Assembly: GCF_000016665.1 (NCBI RefSeq)
Contig: NC_009523.1
Location: 3,273,501 to 3,337,500 of the forward strand
Direction: 5' to 3'
Origin: Roseiflexus sp. RS-1
GTDB taxonomy: Bacteria; Chloroflexota; Chloroflexia; Chloroflexales; Roseiflexaceae
DNA length: 64,000 nt
Below are positions 26,253-35,832 of the stretch, piece after piece; within the stretch, counting starts at the first letter, position 1; each line of letters opens with the position of its first letter. A program made the translations under genes and the position numbers. The notes under the pieces were generated by a model. The model was given only the letters and a program-made list of their open reading frames with translations, had not been told where the DNA came from and ran no database searches.

Positions 26253-28313
26253 ATGGCGCATGTCAGACGCATCACGACAGTATTCTCCTCGAACCAGGCG
26301 CACGTCCTGGCGCTGATCGGGCTGACCGGGCTGGCACTGGTGTTGCGGTTGCTGGTGTGGCGCTGGCATGAACTCTACCCATTGGGCGGCGATGAGCAGG
26401 AGTATCTGAATCAGGCGCTGACGTTGCTGCGCACACGGCAGTATGTCGAACTGCGCCTGATGCGTCCGCCCCTCTATGCTATCTTTCTGGCAGTGTGCAT
26501 CGTTGCGTTCGATCTGCTGATCCAGAACCTGCGCCTGGTGCAGGCGATCATCAGCGCGCTGACGGTGATCCCGCTCTACCTTCTGACTCTCCAGGTGTTT
26601 GGCAATCGCCGCGTGGCGCTGGTTGCCGGCTTGCTGATGGCGCTGAACTACACGCTGGCGTTCACCGCTACCGAACTGTTGACCGAAACCCTCTTTCTGT
26701 TTGTGGCAACGATTATCTTCTGGTTGCTGTCGCGGATCACGTCCCGATCACGATGGCAACCGGTCTTTGCTGGCGTCTGCCTGGGCGCACTGGCGCTGAT
26801 CCGGTCTGTCGCTCTGCCGCTGCTGGCGCTGGGGACGCTCTGGCTGCTGCTCAACACCGGCAAACGCACCGCAGCGATGTTCGTTCTCGCCGCCATCCTG
26901 GTCATCGCACCGTGGACGATACGGAACTACCTGACGTATCACGCGCTCATTATCATCGACACAACCGGGGCGGAGAATCTCTGGCTCGACAATGATCCTG
27001 CCGGTCGTGAAGCGGTCAAGCGCCAGTTGTACGCCCTTGGCGACGATATGGCTGCGCGTCAACGCCTGGCAACCGAACGTGGCATCGCGGCGATCCTTGC
27101 CCATCCCGATTACATGGCGGCGAAAGTCTGGCGTGAGGCGCGGCTCTTTCCTGCGCTCCAGTTTTTCGACGATATGCGCAATCGTCCGGCGATCTGGGTT
27201 CCCCCGCTCCAGGTGTGGTTGCGCCTGCTCCTCGGCGATGGTCTCTGGACTATGATCCTTCTCGGCGGCGCTGCCGGTCTCTGGCTTGCGCCAGCGCGCC
27301 GCTGGACGGCAATGCTCGCCGCGCCGTGGATGCTCTATATCGTGCTGAGCACCCTGATCTTCCACGTCGAACCGCGCTACCGGTTGCCCATCTACCCTGC
27401 GCTCATCCCTTATGCTGCCTGGGTGATCGTTCGCCTGAGCGCGTGGCGGCTGCCGACGATGCGCCAGATACCGGCGCTGAGCGCTGCCGCACTCACGTGC
27501 GCAGGTCTGATCGCCCTCATGCTCGCACATCGTTCGTACCCGGCAGAAGCGATCATGCTGGCGCAAAAGCATACCCATCTCTGGCAGGCGGAACGCGCGC
27601 TCACAGACAGTAATCTTGTCACCGCGCGCATTGCCGCAGAAACGGCGCTGCATCTCGATTCGCGCTCCGCTCTGGCGCGCGTTGCCCTGGCGCGCGTCGC
27701 TCTGCTGAACGGCGACGCCGACGCCGCACTCGAACATCTGAACGCAGCGTTGACTGCTATCCCTGATCATCCGTACGCCCATCTCTTGCGTGGCGCCGTC
27801 CATCGTCTCAATGGCAACCAGCGCGCCGCGCAGCGAGACCTGCGCTACGAGACGGCATCGCTCGAGGATCTGCAACGCTGGGCGTGGAACGTTTTTCGCC
27901 CCATTGCACCGCCACAGGAACACCTGGATGTCGGCAGCCTCGACTTGGGGTATGTGCGCGGGTTTCATCCGCCGGAAAACGGCTTCCGCTGGACGACCGA
28001 CTGCGCTGAGATACTGCTGGCAGCGCGTCCCGGCGGCGTTCTCGAACTTCGCATCGGCGGCGACCGATTGCCCGGCGCACCATCGCCAGAGATCACGATC
28101 CGAATCGATAGCATCGACGCCATGCGCATGACCGTTCCACGCGGCTGGCACACTGTACAATTACCGCTACCGCCCGGCGTTACCGACGATGAACAGATAC
28201 TGGTCAGCATTCAGAGCACCACCTATCGCCCCCGAAGCATCGACCGGGCGAGTCCTGACAACCGTCTGCTTGGAGTCGCCATCGATGAAGCAAGGGTCGT
28301 GTATGCGCCCTGA
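26253..28313 (+). CDS. PMT/ArnT-like (GT39-type) membrane glycosyltransferase, paralogue 2
   Basis: Second of three tandem relatives, 686 residues. The donor-binding acidic motif reads GGDEQEYL, then LMRPPLYAIFLA. Multiple transmembrane helices span residues about 15-430. They are followed by a TPR-like segment (ALTDSNLVTARIAAETALHLD; GDADAALEHLNAALTAIPDHP) and a C-terminal domain opening LDVGSLDLGYVRGFHPPENGFRW, clearly homologous to those of paralogues 1 and 3. The ATG is only 2 bases after the previous stop, so it depends on translational coupling. It is the shortest of the three in the loop region between helices. Confidence 0.8.
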   Translation: MAHVRRITTVFSSNQAHVLALIGLTGLALVLRLLVWRWHELYPLGGDEQEYLNQALTLLRTRQYVELRLMRPPLYAIFLAVCIVAFDLLIQNLRLVQAIISALTVIPLYLLTLQVFGNRRVALVAGLLMALNYTLAFTATELLTETLFLFVATIIFWLLSRITSRSRWQPVFAGVCLGALALIRSVALPLLALGTLWLLLNTGKRTAAMFVLAAILVIAPWTIRNYLTYHALIIIDTTGAENLWLDNDPAGREAVKRQLYALGDDMAARQRLATERGIAAILAHPDYMAAKVWREARLFPALQFFDDMRNRPAIWVPPLQVWLRLLLGDGLWTMILLGGAAGLWLAPARRWTAMLAAPWMLYIVLSTLIFHVEPRYRLPIYPALIPYAAWVIVRLSAWRLPTMRQIPALSAAALTCAGLIALMLAHRSYPAEAIMLAQKHTHLWQAERALTDSNLVTARIAAETALHLDSRSALARVALARVALLNGDADAALEHLNAALTAIPDHPYAHLLRGAVHRLNGNQRAAQRDLRYETASLEDLQRWAWNVFRPIAPPQEHLDVGSLDLGYVRGFHPPENGFRWTTDCAEILLAARPGGVLELRIGGDRLPGAPSPEITIRIDSIDAMRMTVPRGWHTVQLPLPPGVTDDEQILVSIQSTTYRPRSIDRASPDNRLLGVAIDEARVVYAP

Positions 28314-28337
28314 CAGTACGATTGAGGTTCCGGTTCA

Positions 28338-30494
28338 ATGACGCATCGATCGCAGGCGCGTATCTTCCTGTTGATCATCCTCGCACTCGCGCTGGGATTA
28401 CGTCTCATCCTCTGGAGTCAACCGCTCCACGAGCCAGCCAACGATGAGGTTGAATACATCACTGTTGCGCGCGACCTGCTAGAAGGGCGCGGATGGTCGT
28501 TCTACGAGCAGTACCACTGGTTGCGCGCTCCCCTCTACCCGTTGTTCCTGGCAGCATCCTGGCGGCTTGTGGGCGACGATGGCTGGCCCTATGCCACGCG
28601 TGCGTTGCATCTGGCAGCGCTGCCCAACATTCTGCTCAGCGTCGTGAGCGTGTACCTCACGTACGCACTGACCATGCGACTGGTAAAGCACCAGCAATCA
28701 GCACTGCTAGCAGCGTTGATCGCCGCCGTCCTCTGGACGAACGCCACATTTGCCAGTCTGTACATGTCTGAGACGCTCTTTACCGTGCTGTTTCAGGTCG
28801 GAATGCTGATGCTCCTCCATGCAGCGGATCAACAACCGGCATCGCAACGCTGGCTGCTAGTCATCGCCGCAGGAGCGGCGCTGGGACTCGCTGCACTGAC
28901 CCGGTCGCTGGCACTCCTGTTCCTGCTCGTCGCGGCGCTCTGGCTGGCGTTTCAGGTTTTACGGCGAAACCCGTCCGGCGATGTTCGACGCCGGTTGACG
29001 GTGCCACTGTTGACCGCGACCCTCTTTTTGCTGAGCACCGGAATGGTCATCGCACCCTGGACGATCCGCAACTACCAGGCATACGGCGGGTTCATCCTGA
29101 TCGAAACCGGGCTATCGTACAACCTGTGGGTCTTCAACGAACCGCGCGAAGACCGCGATACTATCCATCGGATACTTGAAGGCATCAGCAACCCGGTCGA
29201 GCGGTCGAACTATGCGACTGCACGCGGATTGGAGCGTCTGCGTGAAGACCCGGCGATTCTGGTGCGGAAACTCTGGCCCAACTGGGTCTTTCTGGCGCGC
29301 GTCAAACCGATCCAGGATCGCTTCCTGATGGAACATTACGTTGCCGACGTTGATCTGCCGCTGTTCGTCGCCGCCCTGATCTCCGACGATCTGCTGTATC
29401 TCCTGATCACGATCGGCGCGATCATTGGTCTGGCGCACGCAGTGCGCATACGCAACACACCATCCGATCAGCAGTTCCACCAATCCTGTCATCTGCCGGT
29501 TGCTCCGGCTGTGCTCTGCCTGCTCTGGATCGGCTACGCGATTGCGACGATGCTGCTCACCCACGGTGAAGCGCGCTACCGACACTTCCTCTTTCCGACA
29601 CTCATCCCATACGCAGCATGGACGTTCACCATACTGACGCAGCGCATCGCCTGTTTTGAGCGTCGGCGTCTGCTGATGATCGCACCGCTGGTCTGCATCT
29701 TTCTCTGGACGGTGCTGACCGCCTACCCGTGGGCGTGGGCCGGCGAAAACCTGGCGCGCGGCAGTCGCGCACTGATCGGTGACGTATGGATGGCGCTGGG
29801 CGCGCCGGATCGCGCAGCGCGCGCCTACCTGAGCGCACTGAGCGTCAAAGCGACGCCTGATGGATGGCTGCGCCTGGGACATGCGCATCTGGCGCGCGGC
29901 GAGATTGCGCAGGCGCGCATTGCGTACCGCGCAGCATGGGACGCGAGCCGGGTGTACTTTATCGCCAGCGCCCGTCTCGGTGATCTGGAACGTTCACTCG
30001 GAAATCTGGACGAAGCGCGACGCGCATTTGCCGGGTATTACGCCGACGAACAGCGCGTCACCGACTGGTCGTGGCGGATGCTGGGGCGCGATCCGCCGTC
30101 ATCCCTGGACGTCGGCGACGGACTCGACTTCGGGTACGTTGGCGGCGTCTATCCGGCTGAAGAACTTCAGGGCGTGCGGGCGCGCTGGAGCGCGGGACGC
30201 GCACTGTTGCGGCTCGGCAGCGCCACAACGAACACGCAGGCGCTGCTCACCCTGCGCCTGGCGGCGCCGCACCCTGAACGGAACGCCGTCCCTGCACGTA
30301 TTTGCGTTGATGGAACCTGTCGCAGTATCTCCCTGAGCGCTGACTGGCGCACGTGCACCTTCATCGTGAATCCACAGCACACGACAATCCTTGTTGAAGT
30401 GGAGAGTCCGACGTTCACGGCTGCCGACGGGCGTCGGCTGGGGGTGCTGATCGACCGCGCGCATCTGACGGTGCTCGTTGCCGGGTCAGAGTGA
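28338..30494 (+). CDS. PMT/ArnT-like (GT39-type) membrane glycosyltransferase, paralogue 3
   Basis: Third tandem relative, 718 residues. The acidic motif reads ANDEVEYI, then LRAPLYPLFLA, closest to paralogue 1. Membrane helices fill residues about 8-470. Residues about 490-590 are TPR-like (AARAYLSALSVK; LRLGHAHLARGEIAQARIAYRAAW; GNLDEARRAFAGYY), and the C-terminal domain opens LDVGDGLDFGYVGGVYPAEE. It lies 24 bases after paralogue 2, completing the operon. The shared order of membrane domain, TPR and LDxGY domain in all three argues for duplication and divergence in acceptor or sugar specificity. Confidence 0.8.
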   Translation: MTHRSQARIFLLIILALALGLRLILWSQPLHEPANDEVEYITVARDLLEGRGWSFYEQYHWLRAPLYPLFLAASWRLVGDDGWPYATRALHLAALPNILLSVVSVYLTYALTMRLVKHQQSALLAALIAAVLWTNATFASLYMSETLFTVLFQVGMLMLLHAADQQPASQRWLLVIAAGAALGLAALTRSLALLFLLVAALWLAFQVLRRNPSGDVRRRLTVPLLTATLFLLSTGMVIAPWTIRNYQAYGGFILIETGLSYNLWVFNEPREDRDTIHRILEGISNPVERSNYATARGLERLREDPAILVRKLWPNWVFLARVKPIQDRFLMEHYVADVDLPLFVAALISDDLLYLLITIGAIIGLAHAVRIRNTPSDQQFHQSCHLPVAPAVLCLLWIGYAIATMLLTHGEARYRHFLFPTLIPYAAWTFTILTQRIACFERRRLLMIAPLVCIFLWTVLTAYPWAWAGENLARGSRALIGDVWMALGAPDRAARAYLSALSVKATPDGWLRLGHAHLARGEIAQARIAYRAAWDASRVYFIASARLGDLERSLGNLDEARRAFAGYYADEQRVTDWSWRMLGRDPPSSLDVGDGLDFGYVGGVYPAEELQGVRARWSAGRALLRLGSATTNTQALLTLRLAAPHPERNAVPARICVDGTCRSISLSADWRTCTFIVNPQHTTILVEVESPTFTAADGRRLGVLIDRAHLTVLVAGSE

Positions 30495-30596
30495 TGGATG
30501 ATGGAAGCGAAGGGTGAGTGAAACAAAAGAAAAACACGGGGTCGCAACCGGCCTTACCACAGTCCCACTTTCCTTGTACTGGTATTATAGTGCCTT

Positions 30597-31091
30597 CTAG
30601 CCATAGATCAGGACTGCCGCCAGCACGGTCAGCGCCAGCATCAGCCAACAGATCAGCCACTCGATCCAGACAGCCCCGCCCCCCCGTTCCAGCACGGCAT
30701 CCACCGGGTTCTGCGGGTCATACCAGACCGTGACCGGGCTGCCGACAGGGTAGCGGGTTATTTCGCGCCCGGCGTCTGCGGCTTCGGAAGAGAGCACACG
30801 AGGACCCAGGCGCAGGCGTCCCCCCTGAAGATACGTCCCGTTGACGAAATACGCATACGCAACCACAGGAGCATAGCGTGTCGCCAGGCGGTAGGTACTG
30901 GTGGAGGTTTGCACCCGCACGGGGATGTTGACCTGCTCCACACGGGCGGCAATCACCGTACCAGGTGCGCTCTGCCAGCTGCGCGCTGCGTTGACCAGCT
31001 GCTGGCTGCGCCAGGCGCGCATCGTCAGCAGCAGGGTGACAAAGCCCATCGGCAAAGTGACGACGAGGAGTATGATCAGGCGTATGCCCAT
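30597..31091 (-). CDS. DUF3592-type two-helix membrane protein
   Basis: A small membrane protein of about 164 residues: one N-terminal transmembrane helix (LIILLVVTLPMGFVTLLLT), a soluble beta-rich middle with PVVAYAYFVNGTYLQGGRL and YPVGSPVTVWYDPQNPVDAVLE, and a C-terminal helix pair (IEWLICWLMLALTVLAAVL). The layout and the V-x-V-x-Y-D-P-x-N-P-x-x-A block are characteristic of DUF3592, whose function is unknown. ATG 31091 (MGIRLIILL) is preferred; a TTG at 31109 is also in frame. It converges on the GT39-like operon and sits downstream of the NHLP-like gene. Confidence 0.75.
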   Translation of the reverse strand: MGIRLIILLVVTLPMGFVTLLLTMRAWRSQQLVNAARSWQSAPGTVIAARVEQVNIPVRVQTSTSTYRLATRYAPVVAYAYFVNGTYLQGGRLRLGPRVLSSEAADAGREITRYPVGSPVTVWYDPQNPVDAVLERGGGAVWIEWLICWLMLALTVLAAVLIYG

Positions 31092-31131
31092 AAAAGCGGA
31101 TTCATTCAACGACTATTCCCAGTACATCGCT

Positions 31132-31166
31132 GCGGGTAAGCGAAGGCAGCGCCTCTGCTTACCCGC
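31132..31166. terminator. Long perfect hairpin between the NHLP-like gene and the DUF3592 gene
   Basis: Arms GCGGGTAAGC (31132-31141) and GCTTACCCGC (31157-31166) pair over 10 bp, and the inner AGGC/GCCT extends the stem. It lies 19 bases after the stop codon of the leftward NHLP-like gene. There is no clear U-run, so termination or mRNA 3' end protection is inferred. Confidence 0.45.
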
Positions 31167-31184
31167 TTCTATGCAATACACCTC

Positions 31185-31403
31185 TTACATCAACCCCGTG
31201 CCGCCGCGCTTCGACAACCGCTGATCAAGGGTGACGGCGAATGCCTGGAGACTCGTGCTGTCCAGTTTTTCAAGCGCATCGAGTTCTTCTTCCGTCAGAT
31301 CATATTCCTTGCATGCCTCGCGCGCATTATCGATCAATGCCTGGCGAAACTCCGGATCGGTCACTGCACGCCCGATGACCCGCTCGACCTCCGACTGAGA
31401 CAT
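31185..31403 (-). CDS. Small NHLP-clan (Os1348-like) leader-type protein
   Basis: A 72-residue acidic helical protein: EVERVIGRAVTDPEFRQALIDNAREACKEYDLTEEELDALEKLD. This pattern of A-x-x-D-x-x-F-R-x-x-L and YDLTxEELxAL is that of the nitrile-hydratase-leader-like (NHLP/Nif11-related) clan, which includes RiPP leader peptides. It ends KRGGTGLM: a Gly-Gly followed by only four residues, so any core peptide would be minimal. AAGGAG precedes the ATG. It starts 44 bases after the stop of the giant cyclase/ATPase regulator, suggesting cotranscription. No RiPP-modifying enzyme is seen in the window, so a partner role with the regulator is as likely as a precursor role. Confidence 0.65.
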   Translation of the reverse strand: MSQSEVERVIGRAVTDPEFRQALIDNAREACKEYDLTEEELDALEKLDSTSLQAFAVTLDQRLSKRGGTGLM

Positions 31404-31447
31404 GGCTCTGCTCCTTTCTGAACGACCCTTTCTGAGCGAAGAATGCG

Positions 31448-34400
31448 CTACAGTTCGAGCGTATCGTGATACATACTGCGCATCCGGCGCACTTCTCCAT
31501 TGGCGCCTGACAAAGTAAACGTATCATATGCTCGTTTTAGATACGCAATTCCTTCGTTCAGGTTACCAGTCCGGAGCAATGCCGCACCATACGCCTGCCA
31601 GGTGCGCGCCAGTTCGAAGTGATCCCGAACTGTATCACACAGCGCTGCGCTGCCGATAAAATCCTCCTGCCAGGAATACCCGCGAGCAACGGTCGCTTCG
31701 CCACGCAGTCGAAGCGCAATTGCCATCAGATCGTCGGCGCCGAGTGAGCGACTCAACTCGACTGCCTGATCGGCGCACGCCGCCGCCGCCTCCAGATCGC
31801 CATACCCGATCATCGCTTCCGCCAGCGCATTGAGCGCCTCGATCTGCAGCGATGGCGCCTGAAGCGCCTCGGCGGTCGCCAGTGCATGGCGAGCAAGTTC
31901 CGCTGCGCGCGCGTGATCACCCTGCGCGCCGTAGGTCTGCGCGAGATGCACCAGGGCATTCGCTTCCTGGTCGGTACTGCCCAGGGAGCGGTGCAGATTC
32001 AGCGCCTCCTCATATACCTGCTGCGCTTGTGCGTAGTCGCCGCGACGGTAGTGAATGATGCCAAGGGTGTTGAGCAACTGCGCTGTCGTCAACTGGGCGT
32101 GCAATCGACGCGACAGTTCAAGAGCTTCTTCACAGCGCGCCTCGGCCTCAGCATACTGACCGAGAATAGTAAGCGAGTAGGCGATATTTCCCAGAGCGTA
32201 AACAATTGCGTACTGCAACCCGATCTTGCGCGCCAGCGTTTCCGCCACGCGGTAATGTTCGAGTGCGCGTTCGTGATCGCTCTGCAACTGCCAGAGGTAG
32301 CCGATATTGTTGTGCGAAGCGATCATGCCCGGCAGATCGTCGATCGACTCGCGCACCCGCAGGCTCCGTTCGAAGAATTCACGCGCACGGGCGTACTCAC
32401 CGCGCAGGGCCAGCACCGAACCGCTCTCGGCGTGCAACCGGGCTTCGATCTGCTCGTCTTCCATTGTTTGAACATCGGGACGCAGCGCTGCCAATCCCTC
32501 TTCACACGCCGCCAGCGCCAGATCGTACTCACCGCGCCGTCGCCGCACCAGCGCAATATCTGCGTTAATGTGCGCCGCCGCCAGCGGCGCAACGTCGGTC
32601 GGATGCGTGCGCACAATGTGCATTGCCTGCTCCAGCGCCTCCAGTGCCGCAGCGTACATCCCCTGCTTTTCGAGCACGGCGCCGCGCCGATGGTAGACGT
32701 GCTGCGCCACATCCGGCGGAACGTCGGGCGTTGCGAGGATCTGTGCAAGATGCTCCAGCGCTTTGTCGTAATGACCAAGTGTGGCTTCTACATCAGCAAT
32801 CGCTGCGTGCGTCTCCCAGCTGCGCGGGTCATGGGCGTCCCCCGCCAGCGCTTCGAGCGCCCACCTGTAGTACTGCAACGCCTCTTCATTGGCGAAGACC
32901 GCGCGCGCTGCGTGACCGGCTTTCAACAGATAGTGGATCGCCTTGTCGCGCCGGTTGCTGAGACGATAGTGATGCGCCAGCAAACCGTAGTAATCGTCCA
33001 GGTTGTCGCCGTAGCGTTGTTCCAGGTATTCGCCGATTCGACCGTGCAGTTCGCGCCGCCGTGAGTAGAGCATACTCTGGTAGGCGACTTCCTGGAGCAG
33101 TGCGTGGCGGAACGTATGCACCCGCTCCGGTTCGAGCCGTTCCAGCATCGTGATTTCCTGCTCGTCCAGGTGGGTCAACTGACGGAGCAGCGCGATGCGG
33201 TCAATCGTCTGGATCGCCTGCAAAACGCCGAACGGTATCCGCTGCCCGATGACCGACGCCACACGCAGCACGTTGCGCGCATGCTCGTCAAGGCGATCGA
33301 TGCGCGCCAGCAGCAGACCATTCAGACTGTCGGGCAGGCTATCGATGCTGTGCAGCAGGGTCTGGTTCGACTGCGCGAGCACTGCGCGTAACAGTTCCGC
33401 CAGGAAGAGCGGGTTGCCTGCAGCCCGCGCCGCAATCTGACGGCGCAACGTTTCCGGCAGCGGCACATCGCCTGCCAGGATCTCGACCAGGCGATCACTG
33501 TCGTCGGCGGGGAGTTCGCACACTTCGAGCACAGCAGCCTGATCATCATCGGTCAGGGCAGGGGTTGGGCGGTGCGCGCCAAGCAGCAGAACCGGCGCCT
33601 GACGCGCGGTGTGCGCAACGCGCCGCCAGAGTTCGAGTGAGACCGGATCGGCCCAGTGCAGATCTTCGAAGATGACCAGCAATGGATCGCGCGAAGCGGC
33701 ATGCAGCAGCAAGCGTTCGAGCAGATCGAAGCGGCGTTCCTGACGCAACTGCGGATCGAGACCGCGCGTCAACCGGTTGTCGGGAATGTCGAGCCGCACC
33801 AGATCGCCAAGCAACGGCAACCACTCGTCCATGCCAGGACCGAGCGCCGCAAGATGGTCGGCGATTTTTGCTGCGCGCACCTCGCTGCTCTCACCGGCAA
33901 CCAGACCGCACAGCGATTTCAGCAATTCGCCCCATGCTGCATAAGGAATAGTGGCGGTATAGGAGAGACACGCCGCCGATACCACCCGCATCCTGCGTTC
34001 GTTCGCCATCTCGACCAGCGCCGCTACCAACCGGCTTTTCCCGACCCCCGCCTCGCCCACCAGACGCACCGCTCGCCCCGATCCGGCACGTGCGGCATCG
34101 AGTTCGCTTCTCAACCAGGCAAGTTCGCTCTCTCGCCCGACGAGCGGGTGCGTTTCTCGCTGGAGCAACCTCGCCACGTCGCCGCCATCACGCTCACTCA
34201 CAACGCGACAGAGTTCGAGCGGTTCCGTCTTCCCCTTGAGCGGAACACTCCCGCGCGGTTCGCACACAATCCGGGGCGCGATATTTCCCAACACCAGGCT
34301 GCACCACACATCGCCCCATGGCGCTGCGCTCATCACTCGCGCAGCAATGTTGACCGCATCGCCCATCACGGTGTACTCTTTGCGCGTGGCGCTGCCGACA

Positions 34401-35716
34401 TTGCCAGCAAAGACGACGCCAGGATTCAAACCGATACGCTGCTGGAGCAGGGATGCGGTTGCGGTCGGTGATCGAGCGCCAGAATCATCAGGACTGCCCA
34501 GGATTGCTTCGATATGGGCATTGACATCGTGCAGACTTTCCTGCATCGCCAGCGCCGCGTGCGCGGCGCGCTCGGCGTGATCCTCATACGCAGCCGGAGC
34601 GCCAAAAATTGCCAGCAGTTTCACCCCTTCTTCGGCAACGTCCAGTTTGTTGATTACCCCGCCGTAGCGCGCAATCGAGGATTGCATGGCAACCATGTAG
34701 CGCTCGAACAGCTGCGCAGACTGCGCAGGAGGAAGCGCCTCCGCCAGCAACTCAAGTCCGACGACCTGCGCAAACAACGCAGTCACCGGGCGCAGATCGG
34801 CTTCAACCTGCGGTTGATCCGGAATGGCAATGATACGGCTCAGAAGTGCAGACGGCAGGTAGGGACTCACGCGGTCGAGATCGGCCAGGAGATCGGCGAG
34901 CGTCTCACCGGTTTTCATCGCGCCTGCCTGGAAACGTCTGGCGCCCGATGGGGTGATCGAATTGACCACCGTGTTCAGACGAAAGAATCCTGATTGCAGC
35001 GTTTCACCCACAACATCGACATCGGCGAGCAACTCGCACGTGCGCCGCCCAAGAACGATCTCACCCGGACCCGCCAGCGATTCGGCGCGCGCGACACCGT
35101 TGACAACGGCGCCGAGCGCTGCATAGTGCCACGAGTCGGACTGTCCGGCGCTGACCAGAGCCACCTGACCGCTCTCTACCCCAACATGCAGATAGACGGG
35201 GAAATCGCCGACACCGGCGACACGGCACACAAAACCGTGCAGGGCGCGTTGCAGATCCAGCGCTGCACACGTGGCCGTCCGTGGATGATCGAGATCATCG
35301 AACAGCACCAGGAGCGCATCGCCGCCAAACGAAATCAGGTCGCCGCCATACGCATGGATCACGTCGATCATGCGCGCAAAAACGCTATTAAGAAAATCGG
35401 TGACCAGTTCAGTGCCTTCCCGCCCAAGCACGCCAAGACGTTCCGCCAGCGCCGTCGATCCGGAGAGATCGGCGAAGAGCAGCGACCCTTCCACCCATTG
35501 CAACCAGGGAGGGGACAGATGTTCATCCAGCGCGCGATGCACGATCCGCCGCGGCAGATAGGTTGCGATTGTCGCACGCACGGCTGCCAGATGCGCAAAG
35601 ACGGAATGCAGGTCGATGCGACCGGCAGTATGGCTCAGGCGGTTGTAAATGTCCATCGGCAGGTAGCGCGCCAGTCGTTCAGACGCTACCATGCTGATGT
35701 CTGCGGGGTCAGGCAT
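31448..35716 (-). CDS. Dual class III adenylyl/guanylyl cyclase-like domains + STAND/AAA ATPase + TPR regulator
   Basis: About 1422 residues. Two cyclase-homology domains lie at the N-terminus: ADLSGSTALAERLG with FGGDALLVLFD (about 85-215), and ALFAQVVGLELLAE ... YTVMGDAVNIAARVM (about 305-500). The second and probably the first lack the full set of metal Asp, so activity is doubtful. A P-loop ATPase follows (GEAGVGKSRLVAAL; Walker B LLVIFEDLHWAD). The C-terminal 600 residues are TPRs. This is the layout of large bacterial STAND signal proteins. The ATG at 35716 has AAAGGG upstream; an ATG at 35743 is in frame. Ligand and output are unknown. Confidence 0.85.
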   Translation of the reverse strand: MPDPADISMVASERLARYLPMDIYNRLSHTAGRIDLHSVFAHLAAVRATIATYLPRRIVHRALDEHLSPPWLQWVEGSLLFADLSGSTALAERLGVLGREGTELVTDFLNSVFARMIDVIHAYGGDLISFGGDALLVLFDDLDHPRTATCAALDLQRALHGFVCRVAGVGDFPVYLHVGVESGQVALVSAGQSDSWHYAALGAVVNGVARAESLAGPGEIVLGRRTCELLADVDVVGETLQSGFFRLNTVVNSITPSGARRFQAGAMKTGETLADLLADLDRVSPYLPSALLSRIIAIPDQPQVEADLRPVTALFAQVVGLELLAEALPPAQSAQLFERYMVAMQSSIARYGGVINKLDVAEEGVKLLAIFGAPAAYEDHAERAAHAALAMQESLHDVNAHIEAILGSPDDSGARSPTATASLLQQRIGLNPGVVFAGNVGSATRKEYTVMGDAVNIAARVMSAAPWGDVWCSLVLGNIAPRIVCEPRGSVPLKGKTEPLELCRVVSERDGGDVARLLQRETHPLVGRESELAWLRSELDAARAGSGRAVRLVGEAGVGKSRLVAALVEMANERRMRVVSAACLSYTATIPYAAWGELLKSLCGLVAGESSEVRAAKIADHLAALGPGMDEWLPLLGDLVRLDIPDNRLTRGLDPQLRQERRFDLLERLLLHAASRDPLLVIFEDLHWADPVSLELWRRVAHTARQAPVLLLGAHRPTPALTDDDQAAVLEVCELPADDSDRLVEILAGDVPLPETLRRQIAARAAGNPLFLAELLRAVLAQSNQTLLHSIDSLPDSLNGLLLARIDRLDEHARNVLRVASVIGQRIPFGVLQAIQTIDRIALLRQLTHLDEQEITMLERLEPERVHTFRHALLQEVAYQSMLYSRRRELHGRIGEYLEQRYGDNLDDYYGLLAHHYRLSNRRDKAIHYLLKAGHAARAVFANEEALQYYRWALEALAGDAHDPRSWETHAAIADVEATLGHYDKALEHLAQILATPDVPPDVAQHVYHRRGAVLEKQGMYAAALEALEQAMHIVRTHPTDVAPLAAAHINADIALVRRRRGEYDLALAACEEGLAALRPDVQTMEDEQIEARLHAESGSVLALRGEYARAREFFERSLRVRESIDDLPGMIASHNNIGYLWQLQSDHERALEHYRVAETLARKIGLQYAIVYALGNIAYSLTILGQYAEAEARCEEALELSRRLHAQLTTAQLLNTLGIIHYRRGDYAQAQQVYEEALNLHRSLGSTDQEANALVHLAQTYGAQGDHARAAELARHALATAEALQAPSLQIEALNALAEAMIGYGDLEAAAACADQAVELSRSLGADDLMAIALRLRGEATVARGYSWQEDFIGSAALCDTVRDHFELARTWQAYGAALLRTGNLNEGIAYLKRAYDTFTLSGANGEVRRMRSMYHDTLEL

Positions 35717-35832
35717 GTTTTCTGCCCTTTGATGCAGTACCATACTGTGCTGGTGGAGAAAACGCGCAGTGCCGTTTTTATTATAACGTATACAGACGAC
35801 TCAGCGGGTTATCAGGCCGTATCCTGAAGCAT

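Noticed and set aside
26748..28160. 470-codon minus-strand frame within GT39-like paralogue 2
   Set aside because: Antisense shadow; the plus-strand gene has a coherent membrane domain and homology to two neighbours.
31448..35716. Interpretation of the giant regulator as an active adenylate cyclase
   Set aside because: The domains are recognisable, but the first catalytic-Asp segment of the second domain reads ALFAQVVGLELL, not F-x-D-I-x-G-F, so cAMP synthesis is not supported.
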